From positions 1 to 64,000 of the forward strand of contig JADZCJ010000002.1 in assembly GCA_020851635.1 (NCBI GenBank): DNA of 64,000 nt, read 5' to 3'. The notes beneath the pieces are model-generated. The model saw only the letters and a list, made by a program, of their open reading frames with translations. It was not told the origin of the DNA and made no database searches. Numbering within the stretch: the first letter of the stretch is position 1; every line of letters begins with the position of its first letter. Of the stretch, positions 24,445 to 33,616 are shown one piece after another. Position numbers and translations under genes: made by a program. The stretch is from Anaerolineae bacterium (GTDB lineage Bacteria; Chloroflexota; Anaerolineae; UBA4142; SHND01).

Positions 24445-26415
24445 ATGACCGGTTGGCGTCTCGTTATCCTCGTTGGGCTGGCGCTCGTGATTGGCGCGGT
24501 CGGGTTGTTTCTGATATTTGAGCCCGCCCCTGCGGAACCCCTCGACGAATTTGCCCTGCGCAACAATGCCGTCATGGCGTCTTCCGCCTCGACGGGCATG
24601 GGAATTCTGATTCCCCGCTTGGCTCTCGCCGCCGAGGTGGTCGAGCCACACACCACCGACGCTTCGGTTATCGTCGCGCTGGCGCGTCGCACCGAAACGC
24701 CCACGCTCGAGCCGCGTCAGGAACCAACCATTCAACCCACGGAACAAGCGACCCTCGAACCCTCCGCCACACACACTCTTGAGCCAAGCCCCGAGCCGAC
24801 GGTACAGCCAACCGACGGTCCGCTCGTTGACCCAACCATTCGTCCAACCGACCCGATACCCCCGACTGCGGTACCGGTAACCTTTACGCCTGCGCCAACA
24901 CAACCGCCGCGCCCCACGGAACCTCCGCAGTCTCCTGTTCCGGTAGAGCCATCCCCGACACCTGTCCCAACAGAGCCACCGGCAGAACCAACGCAGGCGC
25001 CGCCGCCCGAACCGACCCAGGCGCCGCCGGAACCCACTCGGGCGCCCCCCCCCTCATCGGACGCCGGGCTGTCGCTCGCGATCAACGGGTGCGGCGCGAT
25101 CACCAAAGCGGGTGGATACTATTTGACAGGCAATGTCGGCGGCAGCGGCGATTGCATCAATATTCGCGCGAACAACGTGGTGTTGGACTGCCGGGGGCAA
25201 GCCGTGCAGGGTGCTGATTTTGTCGGGGTTGGAATCGTCGTGCGTAAACTCGGACTCATCGGGAACGAGCGACCCAAGAATGTAGAGATTCGGAACTGCA
25301 CCGTGAGCGGTTATCGCTATGGGATCTATGTCGAGGGGTCCTCGGGCATACACATTCATCACAATACGTTGACCAGGAATTTTGATGATGTAAACGACCA
25401 GCGCTTTGGTATCTTTCTCGGCATGGTCGAAGGCGGCGGCATTCGGCTGAACGAATCCGACAACGGCATTGTCGAACACAACAATGCCAACTCGCAAGCC
25501 ATCGGCATTGACATTCGCACGAGCAGCGGGATTCATGTCCGCAACAACGATTCGTCCAACAATTCCGCCTGGGGCGTCAACCTCATGCAGACCAGCAACA
25601 GCGAAGTGTCAGGCAACACAACCAACGGCAACGTGCGCTTTTGCACATGGGGCGCAGGCGTAGTCGGTCCGGGCTGTGATGCGGGGGGCATTACCCTGCA
25701 GGACGGGTCCAACGGCAATCGCATCCTGAACAATGAAGTGGGCAGCGGCAACGGCAACGGCATTTTTATCAAGGCGCACGGCTTGCCCTGTGGCAACAAC
25801 AATGTGATTGCGGGCAATAATATCCACGACATTATGTACAATGCGGTTGAACTGGGCTTTTGCACCGGCAATCAAGTCATTGGCAACAACATGCACAACT
25901 GCATTGACGGCATCTGGATGGGTTTTGCCAAAGGCAACGTCATCAAAGACAACACGATCGCCAACATGAATAATCACGGCATCATCGTGCTCAACAGTCT
26001 GGAAAACGAAATCAGCGGCAATCAGATCATCAACACACGAGAAGGCATCAAGCTTTTTTATGAGCAAAAGAACCCCGGCGAATTTTGGTGGCTGGACGTA
26101 AACGCGTTCCCCTCGCGCAGTAATCGCATCGTCAACAATACCCTGCGCGATAATGCCGGCTCGGGCATCTACCTCATGGACTCGCAGGACAACCAGGTGC
26201 ACAATAATGTCTTTGCCAACAACGCCAAAAATATCAAAATGGAAGGTAACACCAACGGCAATGACATTCGCGACAATCAGGAAAGCAGAATAGACGAACG
26301 GTACCCGGATGGCTTGCGGCGCGAGTACGCCCTCTATTTCTCCAGACCGCTTATCGCGATGCGTTATGGCACAACTCGGATTGACCCGGTGGCAAGCAGC
26401 ACAGCCGCCAACTGA
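24445..26415 (+). CDS. Exported right-handed beta-helix (NosD-like) protein
   Basis: 656 residues. An uncleaved-looking N-terminal helix (LVILVGLALVIGAVGLFLIF) is followed by a long Pro/Thr/Glu-rich linker (about 80-210) that would span the cell wall. Residues 215-620 repeat the parallel beta-helix pattern, for example GIYVEGSSGIHIHHNTLTRN, GIDIRTSSGIHVRNNDSSNN and GSGIYLMDSQDNQVHNNVFA, with asparagine ladders. Such folds bind or cleave polysaccharides, but no lyase active site can be named. It is followed, with a 50-base overlap, by a small cupin. Confidence 0.88.
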   Translation: MTGWRLVILVGLALVIGAVGLFLIFEPAPAEPLDEFALRNNAVMASSASTGMGILIPRLALAAEVVEPHTTDASVIVALARRTETPTLEPRQEPTIQPTEQATLEPSATHTLEPSPEPTVQPTDGPLVDPTIRPTDPIPPTAVPVTFTPAPTQPPRPTEPPQSPVPVEPSPTPVPTEPPAEPTQAPPPEPTQAPPEPTRAPPPSSDAGLSLAINGCGAITKAGGYYLTGNVGGSGDCINIRANNVVLDCRGQAVQGADFVGVGIVVRKLGLIGNERPKNVEIRNCTVSGYRYGIYVEGSSGIHIHHNTLTRNFDDVNDQRFGIFLGMVEGGGIRLNESDNGIVEHNNANSQAIGIDIRTSSGIHVRNNDSSNNSAWGVNLMQTSNSEVSGNTTNGNVRFCTWGAGVVGPGCDAGGITLQDGSNGNRILNNEVGSGNGNGIFIKAHGLPCGNNNVIAGNNIHDIMYNAVELGFCTGNQVIGNNMHNCIDGIWMGFAKGNVIKDNTIANMNNHGIIVLNSLENEISGNQIINTREGIKLFYEQKNPGEFWWLDVNAFPSRSNRIVNNTLRDNAGSGIYLMDSQDNQVHNNVFANNAKNIKMEGNTNGNDIRDNQESRIDERYPDGLRREYALYFSRPLIAMRYGTTRIDPVASSTAAN

Positions 26416-26677
26416 ATCGGACATTCGACAGACGATTCGCGCTGAGGGACTGCACGGTTACACGTGGTCGAATGGTCCTTTTGACGAATACAGTCCCCAC
26501 GTCCACACCTTTGACAAGGTGCTGTATGTCCTGTCCGGGAGCATCACGTGGATTTTGCCCGAGACGGACCAAGAGATTGTCACGAATGCGGGAGACCGCC
26601 TGGACCTGCCGCGCGGCACGGTGCATGGGGCACGTGTGGGCAAGGACGGCGTGACGTGCTTTGAGGCGCAGTGTTAA
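26366..26677 (+). CDS. Small single-domain cupin
   Basis: 103 residues. The first cupin motif is HVHTFDKVLYVLSGSITWIL with potential metal ligands His-x-His; the second is AGDRLDLPRGTVHGARVG with a His. A small beta-barrel protein that may bind a metal or a small ligand. ATG 26366 lies within the end of the beta-helix gene, so expression may depend on it. The gene is followed after 4 bases by a DUF5680 protein and then a CocE-type hydrolase, which look like one transcription unit. Confidence 0.8.
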   Translation: MAQLGLTRWQAAQPPTESDIRQTIRAEGLHGYTWSNGPFDEYSPHVHTFDKVLYVLSGSITWILPETDQEIVTNAGDRLDLPRGTVHGARVGKDGVTCFEAQC

Positions 26678-26681
26678 CCGC

Positions 26682-27143
26682 ATGAACGATTCGCAACTCG
26701 CCGAATTTCTGGTACAGGCAAAACGCGCGACATACGCCGCACAGGGCGACAGCGCGTCCGTGGCGCCCCTTCTCCCCGGTTCGCGCCAACTCGAGTATCA
26801 GCTGGGCGACGTGCTGTATCGCGACATTTATTTCGGCATGGACTATTTCGTGGGGCAAGAAACCGTGTATGAAAACGGACGCCCCATCTGGGCGATGAGT
26901 TATGCGGGCGGGATGACCGATCCGACCGCCGACCGCGGCGCAGCATATGGATTTTTGCAGTTTGCGCTGCGCCGGGTGGAAACAGCCAGCCCGTTTCGGG
27001 GACCGGGGCTGATTCGCGGGGATGGGTACCAATACACCAGTCAGACCACCGGAACAATTCAGAATTTTTGGGGCATCGAACGGATCGGACGCAATCACGG
27101 CATCATTTACGAGATGCGCTATCACGGCGGGAAAATAATCTAG
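26682..27143 (+). CDS. DUF5680-like protein
   Basis: 153 residues; the N-terminus AEFLVQAKRATYAAQGD and the core YRDIYFGMDYFVGQETVYENGRPIWAMSYAG match what I know of DUF5680 proteins, as does the closing YEMRYHGGKI. No catalytic motif is evident and no signal peptide is present. Function of the family is not established. The stop is 1 base from the start of the CocE-like hydrolase. Confidence 0.72.
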   Translation: MNDSQLAEFLVQAKRATYAAQGDSASVAPLLPGSRQLEYQLGDVLYRDIYFGMDYFVGQETVYENGRPIWAMSYAGGMTDPTADRGAAYGFLQFALRRVETASPFRGPGLIRGDGYQYTSQTTGTIQNFWGIERIGRNHGIIYEMRYHGGKII

Positions 27144-27144
27144 T

Positions 27145-28818
27145 ATGCCCAACCCCATCTTTGCAAAATACAATGTCCGCGTGCCCATGCGCGACGGCGT
27201 CACCCTTTCGGCGGATCTAGTTCTGCCGGGCGCGGTACCGGACGGCGAACGCTTTCCCGTCATTCTGGTGCGAACACCGTATAACAAGAATCAAAAGTTG
27301 TATATCGAAGCGGCGCGCTATTTTGCTGAACGCGGCTATGTGTATGTGACGATGGATGTGCGCGGGCGCGGTGATTCGGATGGCGATTTTGTGCCTTATC
27401 GGAATGATGGCCCAGACGGCTATGACGCCATCGAATGGTGCGCGGCGCAGGGCTGGAGCACGGGCGCAGTCGGCACACTGGGAGCATCATATCTCGGGCG
27501 GATTCAATGGCTCGCCGCGCTGGAAAAGCCACCGCACCTCAAGACCATGATCGTAATCGTCACGCCCGCCGACCCCTTTGTCGAATCGCCGACGGGGACG
27601 AACAATCTCGCGCACATTTGCGGGTTGTATTTGGTGAACGGGCGCTTGCGCCAGCCCATGGATGAGGTGGATTGGAATCCGGTATACGAGCATTTGCCCT
27701 TGTGCGAGTTGGATCAGATTGCGGGGTTTGAAAGCAAGCAATGGCAAGAGGAACTAAAGCATCCGACGCTCGACGCGTTTTGGGAAAAAATCTGCTACCA
27801 GCGCCGCTTTCACGAGATCAATTTGCCCGTGATGCATATCTCCGGCTGGTATGACGACGAGCAGATCAGCACGCCAATGAATTTTATCGGCATGACCAAG
27901 CGCGGCGCGACCGAGTTTGCGCGCAACAATCAAAAACTGTTGATGGGTCCCTGGGGACATGCAGTCAATAGCGCACAAAAAATCGGAGAGGTGGACTTTG
28001 GACCTGACGCCTTGATTGATTTGCGCGGATACGAGTTGCGGTGGTTTGATGCGCTGCTCAAGGGGCAGGATACGGGGATTTTGCAGGAACCCGCGGCGCG
28101 ACTGTTTGTGATGGGCGAAAACAAGTGGCGCGACGAAAATGAATTTCCGCTCGCGCGCACGCAATTTACGCGATTCTATTTCCACAGCGGCGGGAACGCC
28201 AACAGCCGCTTTGGCGATGGGGCGCTTTCGACCGAAAGACCCGCGACCGGCACGCCTGACCGCTACCTGTATGATCCCGCGCGCCCGACGCCGTATGTGA
28301 CCGCGCCAACTTCGTCTCAAATCGGCGGTCCCGATGATTACGCCGCCGTGCAGCAGCGCGGCGACGTGCTGGTCTATATGACGCCGCCGCTGGAACAGGA
28401 TGTCGAGGTCATCGGACCCATCCGCGTCGAGTTGTATGCATCGTCCTCTGCCGTGGATACCGATTTTACCGCGCTGTTGTTTGACGCGCACCCGACGGGG
28501 TTTGTCCAGCGTTTGAGTGACGGCATTGTGCGGGCGCGCTATCGCGATGGGATGGAGACGGCATCGCTTATCGAGCCGGGGAAAATCTATAAATTCGAGA
28601 TAGATGTTTGGAATACCTGTCAGGTGTTTTTTCGAGGACATCGCATCGGCATCCAGATCGCGTCCGCCGCATTCCCCAAGTTCGACCGCAACCTCAACAC
28701 GGGCGAGCCCCTCGCCACCGCCACACGGATGCTTCAAGCGGAACAGACCATCTATCACGACGCCGAGCATCCCTCGGCGCTCGTCCTGCCAATTATTCCG
28801 CGTTCCGAACCAGCATAG
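27145..28818 (+). CDS. CocE/NonD-family alpha/beta-hydrolase (X-Pro dipeptidyl-peptidase-like)
   Basis: 557 residues, typical of the S15/CocE family that hydrolyses esters or X-Pro peptides. Nucleophile Ser is in GTLGASYLGRIQWLA (about residue 116), the acid Asp in SGWYDDE (about 235), the His in MGPWGHAV (about 270). The C-terminal jelly-roll domain (about 340-550) begins with FYFHSGG. No signal peptide. Downstream in the same unit as cupin and DUF5680 proteins. The substrate is unclear; annotation as peptidase or esterase would be speculative. Confidence 0.93.
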   Translation: MPNPIFAKYNVRVPMRDGVTLSADLVLPGAVPDGERFPVILVRTPYNKNQKLYIEAARYFAERGYVYVTMDVRGRGDSDGDFVPYRNDGPDGYDAIEWCAAQGWSTGAVGTLGASYLGRIQWLAALEKPPHLKTMIVIVTPADPFVESPTGTNNLAHICGLYLVNGRLRQPMDEVDWNPVYEHLPLCELDQIAGFESKQWQEELKHPTLDAFWEKICYQRRFHEINLPVMHISGWYDDEQISTPMNFIGMTKRGATEFARNNQKLLMGPWGHAVNSAQKIGEVDFGPDALIDLRGYELRWFDALLKGQDTGILQEPAARLFVMGENKWRDENEFPLARTQFTRFYFHSGGNANSRFGDGALSTERPATGTPDRYLYDPARPTPYVTAPTSSQIGGPDDYAAVQQRGDVLVYMTPPLEQDVEVIGPIRVELYASSSAVDTDFTALLFDAHPTGFVQRLSDGIVRARYRDGMETASLIEPGKIYKFEIDVWNTCQVFFRGHRIGIQIASAAFPKFDRNLNTGEPLATATRMLQAEQTIYHDAEHPSALVLPIIPRSEPA

Positions 28819-28934
28819 CCCGAGATGATCTCGGCTGAAAACACAACCCAACCGCGCAAGCGACCGGGTAAACTCAAGGTCCTTGAACACATTCGGGATT
28901 TTGGCGATATCCGGTTGGATCGCGTTGCAGCGCC

Positions 28935-30392
28935 GTGAGACACACTACGACCGACTCTACACGCTCGAGCGCCCGTGCGCTTGCCAAATGGCTCGACCAC
29001 CCCTATGCCCTCCCCGGCGTATTGGCGCTGGCGTTCCTTTTGCGCGTCTTGTTTCTCGTGTTGGCGGACGTCAACGCACCGCTCACCGGTGACGAGCTCG
29101 CCTATCAACAGATCGCTGAAAATGTGCTGACGGGACGCGGTTTTTTTCAGGACAATAATCCCTTTTTTCCCGGACAGGTCCTGTATGCGTGGCAAGCGCC
29201 TTTGTATCCCCTCTCGCTCGCTGTCGCATACGCTCTCTTTGGCAATAGCTTGCTCGTCGCCAAGGGGATGGGCATCTTTATCAGCACCGCGACGGTGTAT
29301 GTGACGTACGATCTGGCTCGGCGCGTTTTCGCTCAAACCTCCCCCACAGAGCAAGACCACGTTCCAGCGCGCCGCATCGCGCTCGTCGCCGCGTTTCTCG
29401 TCGCGCTCTATCCGGGCTTTCTCACGCACGCGCATCTGCTGCTTTCGGAAACGCTCTTTATTTTTCTCGTCATGCTCGCGTTTGATTTTGTGGCGCGCGG
29501 GCTGGGGCAAGCAAGCGCGCGTGTTGGGGTGTGGATTTTTGGCGCGGGGACGATGTGGGGACTGGCGACGCTGACGCGGGGGATTACGCTCTATTTCACG
29601 CCGTTGTTTGCATTGTGGATTGGGTGGGCGTTATGGAGCGGGCAGCAGAGGATCGCCCGCGCGCTCCTGCCCGCGCTGCTTTTTGCCGTCGCGACTGCGC
29701 TCGTCATTCTGCCCTGGACGGCGCGGAACTATTCCCGGTTCGGTCAGTTTGTGCTGCTCGAAACCAAGGGGGGGGTGAATCTGTGGCTCGGCAACAGCCC
29801 CTATACCCCCAACGAGTTTATTCGCAATGTGTGGAAGGTGGGCGTGCGCGAGCCGATGCTAAACACACTGCCGACGGATGAACTGGAGCGCGACCGCGCT
29901 GCGTATGCGTTGGGTCTCGCCTATATCCGTTCGGAACCCTTTACATTTCTGTCGCGGATGCCCGCCAAATTCGCGGATTTCTGGGGATTCGAGCGCAACC
30001 TGCCGGACATTGCCGCGGCGACGACGCGGGGGACAGGATGGAATTCCTACTCGAAAATTGCCGCCGACCTGTTTGCGATGGTGGTTTACGTCGTGATTAT
30101 GCTTGCGGGTGTCGCGGGGCTGTTTCTCTCGCCCAACGACCGTTGGAAGGGGTTGTTGGGTGGCTTTGTCCTCTATTTTCTCATCGTCCATCTTGCAATT
30201 TTTGGCGATGGTCGTTTTCACCTCACTTTGATTCCTTTTTTTGCCCTGTATGCGGGTTGGATGATCATCCAATCCCGCCGCGCGGCGTATACACCGGCTC
30301 GTGTCGGGTTGACCCTCGTTACCGCGCTGGTTTTGGTCAGCGTCTGGGTGCGCGAGGCATGGGTGGCAGTTCAGATTCTGGCGCGGGGATGA
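28935..30392 (+). CDS. GT39/ArnT-like membrane glycosyltransferase
   Basis: 485 residues with about 10-11 membrane helices. The early loop LADVNAPLTGDELAYQQIAENVL carries the acidic D-E pair expected of polyprenyl-phosphate-sugar-dependent GT-C enzymes, and the N-terminal helix LPGVLALAFLLRVLFLVLAD precedes it, as in ArnT/PMT proteins. It would transfer a sugar from a lipid-phosphate carrier to protein or lipid outside the membrane. The start is the GTG at 28935; other starts are possible. Acceptor unknown. Confidence 0.88.
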   Translation: MRHTTTDSTRSSARALAKWLDHPYALPGVLALAFLLRVLFLVLADVNAPLTGDELAYQQIAENVLTGRGFFQDNNPFFPGQVLYAWQAPLYPLSLAVAYALFGNSLLVAKGMGIFISTATVYVTYDLARRVFAQTSPTEQDHVPARRIALVAAFLVALYPGFLTHAHLLLSETLFIFLVMLAFDFVARGLGQASARVGVWIFGAGTMWGLATLTRGITLYFTPLFALWIGWALWSGQQRIARALLPALLFAVATALVILPWTARNYSRFGQFVLLETKGGVNLWLGNSPYTPNEFIRNVWKVGVREPMLNTLPTDELERDRAAYALGLAYIRSEPFTFLSRMPAKFADFWGFERNLPDIAAATTRGTGWNSYSKIAADLFAMVVYVVIMLAGVAGLFLSPNDRWKGLLGGFVLYFLIVHLAIFGDGRFHLTLIPFFALYAGWMIIQSRRAAYTPARVGLTLVTALVLVSVWVREAWVAVQILARG

Positions 30393-30422
30393 TCAGCATG
30401 TAGCGGCATGGCAGTTGTCCTA

Positions 30423-30449
30423 TTGACCGCGCGCGCGCGGAATCGTACA
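30423..30449 (+). promoter_or_regulatory. Candidate promoter of the TP-rich exported protein
   Basis: TTGACC (30423-30428) and TACAAT (30444-30449) with a 15-base spacer, 15 bases before the start codon. Confidence 0.4.
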
Positions 30450-30463
30450 ATGCGCGACGACGC

Positions 30464-31546
30464 ATGAGATCACGCACCTTTGTCCTCCTCCTCCTCCTCG
30501 CGCTGGCAGCGGGCATGGCGATTGGTTTTTGGCTTGTCACGTCTCGCACCGAGGCAGCAGGACAGCCCGCCCCACAAGGTCTGCAGCTGACCGCGGACGA
30601 CCAGAATGACTATATTCTCAATGTCGGCGACGCCTACGCCGTGGATGGCGACCTGGACCTCGCCCGCCACCGCCTGAGCCGGCTTCAAGATTCGCAAATC
30701 GTAAAACGCGTCGAGACGTTTGCAATCAACTATGCCTCTCAACAAAACTCGAGCTCTCTGCATCTGATTCAGCTGGCGCTGGCACTCGGCTCGACGCACA
30801 ACAGTCTCGTCGCGATGGTCGCCACTCCGACCTTTACCCCCGCACCGACCGACACACCGGAAAACGCGCCCGTCTTTAGTAATGTGCGAGCGACGGTCGC
30901 CCCGACCGAACCGCCTACATTTACGCCGTCCGCTACACCGCCGCGCGTCTATGTCGTCGTGCCCAATGATAACCCCTATATCGTTTTGCCCACCAACACG
31001 CCAACGATCACGCCCACCCGACGTCCCAGCACGCGCGTCCCGCCCACCCTCACGCCCACCCCGACCGTGACCGCCGCGCCGCCGCCGCCCGTCATTTGGG
31101 AGCCGGGGCTCGACCGCTGGTGGGGCAGCATCTATTATGAACCGGTGAATGTGGAACCGGGAACGGGCTATTGGCACCTCTCCCACGCGATCTATTGTGA
31201 CGCCTACGCCCCGGGTGAGTCCGGACGCTTTGATTTTGGCTGCGACGAAATGCCGGGCGGCGGCGCGGGCACGAGCATCTATGTCATGACGGGTGGCGCT
31301 CCGATTGACGTGATTGCCCCCGATGGGCGCAATGTGGGCGATGACCCGACCATTGTCGGCGACCCCAAAGACCCCTCCGATATGTGCAACTGCAGCTGGA
31401 GCTTTGAATCTTCCAATTACAAGATCTCGGTGCGCGGCGCGCCGAGTGACGCCATCGGCGGCTTTTGTCTCTGCGGAAAGAATTTTGGCTGGGGCTCAAG
31501 GGCGCACGTGCGCTACTTTTTGTATTTTGATTATGTGATACGGTGA
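30464..31546 (+). CDS. Exported protein with Thr/Pro-rich linker, unknown C-terminal domain
   Basis: 360 residues. An N-terminal hydrophobic helix (VLLLLLALAAGMAIGFWLV) is a signal anchor or signal peptide. Residues 35-110 are helical; residues 115-210 are a TP-rich linker (TPTFTPAPTDTP, TPTITPTRRPSTR). The C-terminal 150 residues (WWGSIYYEPVNVEPGTGYWH onward) hold six Cys, suggesting disulfides outside the cell. No family is recognised for this domain. It forms its own unit ending in a strong terminator. Confidence 0.75.
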   Translation: MRSRTFVLLLLLALAAGMAIGFWLVTSRTEAAGQPAPQGLQLTADDQNDYILNVGDAYAVDGDLDLARHRLSRLQDSQIVKRVETFAINYASQQNSSSLHLIQLALALGSTHNSLVAMVATPTFTPAPTDTPENAPVFSNVRATVAPTEPPTFTPSATPPRVYVVVPNDNPYIVLPTNTPTITPTRRPSTRVPPTLTPTPTVTAAPPPPVIWEPGLDRWWGSIYYEPVNVEPGTGYWHLSHAIYCDAYAPGESGRFDFGCDEMPGGGAGTSIYVMTGGAPIDVIAPDGRNVGDDPTIVGDPKDPSDMCNCSWSFESSNYKISVRGAPSDAIGGFCLCGKNFGWGSRAHVRYFLYFDYVIR

Positions 31547-31556
31547 GCGGGCGATA

Positions 31557-31596
31557 AAAAAAGCGGCGCATCCCCTCGGGGATGCGCCGCTTTTTT
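31557..31596 (+). terminator. Intrinsic terminator
   Basis: AAGCGGCGCATCCCC pairs perfectly with GGGGATGCGCCGCTT across a 2-base loop. Flanking A- and T-runs would let it work in both directions. Confidence 0.95.
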
Positions 31597-31631
31597 GGTT
31601 CGATTTTTGATGCACAAGTTGCCGAACTTGA

Positions 31632-31659
31632 TTGACACCTTCCCAATTTCCCGTACAAT
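31632..31659 (+). promoter_or_regulatory. Sigma70-type promoter of the aldehyde dehydrogenase gene
   Basis: TTGACA (31632-31637), 16-base spacer, TACAAT (31654-31659). A GGAGG sits upstream of the start codon at 31714. Confidence 0.72.
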
Positions 31660-31713
31660 TCTTGCGCACGACTCTTATTCTGTGTAATTGAGCATTTCTA
31701 CGGAGGAAATATC

Positions 31714-33435
31714 ATGGCTGCCCGTACCAAAAAATCCGCCCCGAAAAAGAAAACTACAACCAAGTCAGCAATCAAGCGCACAACCGCCAAACGCGCCGCG
31801 CCGAAACGCGCCGCGTCCAAAGGCGCAGCAAAAGCATCCACTCACAAAAAGACCGCGACCCGCGCTACGCCGCGCATCACCTATTCCACCCTGACACTCA
31901 CCGAGAGCGATCACGAGGTCTATGACGCCGCGGTCGGTCATTTCCGCGAAGAGCTGGGCGCGCATTACAAAAATGTGATCAACGGCGTATTGGTGGACGC
32001 GGGCGACGGCGCCCAGCAAGCGCACAACAGCCCCGCCGATACGCGACTCACCGTCAGTTATTTTCCCAAAGCCACCCGCGAGGATGCGGTCGAAGCCATT
32101 CGCGCCGCGCGCCTGGCGGCGAACGAATGGGGGCGCACCTCGTACAAGGAACGCATCGCCATCATGCGCCGCGCCGCGGACCTGATGTACGAACGCGGCT
32201 GGCAAGCTGCCGCGCTGATGGCATTCGAAGTCGGCAAGTCGCGCGCCGAAGGCATCGCCGAAGTGTATGAAGCTGCGGAACTCGTTCGCTACAACTGCGA
32301 CGCGATCGAGCGCGCAAACGGCTTTGTCTATGACCTCACCTCGCCCGGCAAAAACCAACGCACCCAAAGTGTGCTGCTGCCCTATGGTGTCTTTGGCGTC
32401 ATTGCGCCGTGGAATTTTCCCATTGCGCTCTTGACCGGTATGAGCTCGTGCGCGCTCATTGGCGGCAACACGGTCGTGGCAAAACCCGCGTCCGAATCGC
32501 CCGTCAGCGCGTACTTTATCTGGCAATGTCTGCGCGACGCGGGTTTGCCCGATGGGGCGTTCAACCTCGTCCACGGACCCGCGTCACAGGTGGGTGAAGA
32601 AATTCGCACGAGCGAGTATATTGACGGGATTGCATTCACCGGGTCGTACGATGTGGGCATGCACCTCTATCGGAACTTTGGGATCAAGTATCCCAAGCCC
32701 GTGATCGCCGAGATGGGCGGCAAGAACCCCGTCATCATTACCGAGAACGCCGACCTTGATGCCGCCGCGGAAGGTGTTGCGCGCGGCGCGTTTGGATTCA
32801 GCGGACAAAAATGTTCCGCCACCTCACGCGTCTATGTGGACAAGCGCGTCAAGGGCGATTTCCTGGACAGACTCGTGGATTTCACGACGAACCGAATCAC
32901 AGTGGGTTTTCCGACCGAACGCGGCTCGTTTACCGGTCCCGTCATGAACGAGGGCGCGGTAAAAACCTGGCAGCAAGCGGTGGACGACGCAATTGCGGCG
33001 GGCGGACGAATCGTTTATGGCGGCAATCGCATTCTCGATGGCGAACTCAAATACGGCTATTACGTCCAGCCGACGATTGCCGACGGCTTGACCCCTGACA
33101 ATCGTCTATTCAAGGACGAGTTGTTTGTGCCGTTTATCGTGGTGCAACAAGTCGAATCGTTGGAAGAGGGAATGCAGTTGGCAAACGATGTGCAGTTTGG
33201 TTTGACGGCGGGGATTTACTCAAAAGACGACCGCGAAGTGCAGTATTTTTACGACAACATCCAGGCAGGCGTGACCTATTCGAACCGGCGGCAAGGCGCG
33301 ACTACGGGCGCGTGGCCCCAAAACAATACGTTTGGCGGTTGGAAAGGGAGCGGCTCGACGGGGCATAACGCGTTCGGTCCGCACTATCTCCAACACTTTA
33401 TGCGCGAACAATCGCGCTGGATTGTGCAAGAATAG
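31714..33435 (+). CDS. Aldehyde dehydrogenase (P5C dehydrogenase-like) with Lys/Ala-rich N-terminal tail
   Basis: 573 residues. Residues 56-573 are an NAD(P)-dependent aldehyde dehydrogenase: FGVIAPWNFPIALL, FTGSYDVGMHLYR, general-base Glu in IAEMGGKNP and nucleophilic Cys in FGFSGQKCSATSRVYV. The last motif and the sequence style resemble 1-pyrroline-5-carboxylate dehydrogenase (proline/arginine catabolism). Unusually, residues 1-55 are almost all Lys, Ala, Thr, Arg and Ser (KKSAPKKKTTTKSAIKRTT), like a histone H1 or HupB-type tail. This suggests binding to nucleic acid or polyanions. The start has a GGAGG. No PutA-like proline dehydrogenase is nearby. Confidence 0.92.
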   Translation: MAARTKKSAPKKKTTTKSAIKRTTAKRAAPKRAASKGAAKASTHKKTATRATPRITYSTLTLTESDHEVYDAAVGHFREELGAHYKNVINGVLVDAGDGAQQAHNSPADTRLTVSYFPKATREDAVEAIRAARLAANEWGRTSYKERIAIMRRAADLMYERGWQAAALMAFEVGKSRAEGIAEVYEAAELVRYNCDAIERANGFVYDLTSPGKNQRTQSVLLPYGVFGVIAPWNFPIALLTGMSSCALIGGNTVVAKPASESPVSAYFIWQCLRDAGLPDGAFNLVHGPASQVGEEIRTSEYIDGIAFTGSYDVGMHLYRNFGIKYPKPVIAEMGGKNPVIITENADLDAAAEGVARGAFGFSGQKCSATSRVYVDKRVKGDFLDRLVDFTTNRITVGFPTERGSFTGPVMNEGAVKTWQQAVDDAIAAGGRIVYGGNRILDGELKYGYYVQPTIADGLTPDNRLFKDELFVPFIVVQQVESLEEGMQLANDVQFGLTAGIYSKDDREVQYFYDNIQAGVTYSNRRQGATTGAWPQNNTFGGWKGSGSTGHNAFGPHYLQHFMREQSRWIVQE

Positions 33436-33454
33436 GTTTGATGCCGTCATAATC

Positions 33455-33508
33455 AAAGAGGGGCGATGATTTTTTGGCGAATTCCGCATAAAGTCATCGC
33501 CCCTCTTT
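33455..33508. terminator. Long-stem hairpin between convergent genes
   Basis: AAAGAGGGGCGATGA (33455-33469) and TCATCGCCCCTCTTT (33494-33508) form a perfect 15-bp stem with a 24-base loop. The flanking T-run is weak, so it may be a terminator or an mRNA-end stabiliser. Confidence 0.55.
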
Positions 33509-33616
33509 GTTCCAAACGGTAAATACAGTTTTTCGGGTTCAACGGCCACGATCTTGCCCTTGTCCTCATGCGGCGTGCCGTCCCAAATACCTCGATAGAA
33601 AAGTGGAATTGGCGGG

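Noticed and set aside
24226-24903. Gly/Arg-rich minus-strand frame over the beta-helix gene start
   Set aside because: It is the complement of the TP-rich linker coding sequence and gives only low-complexity protein.
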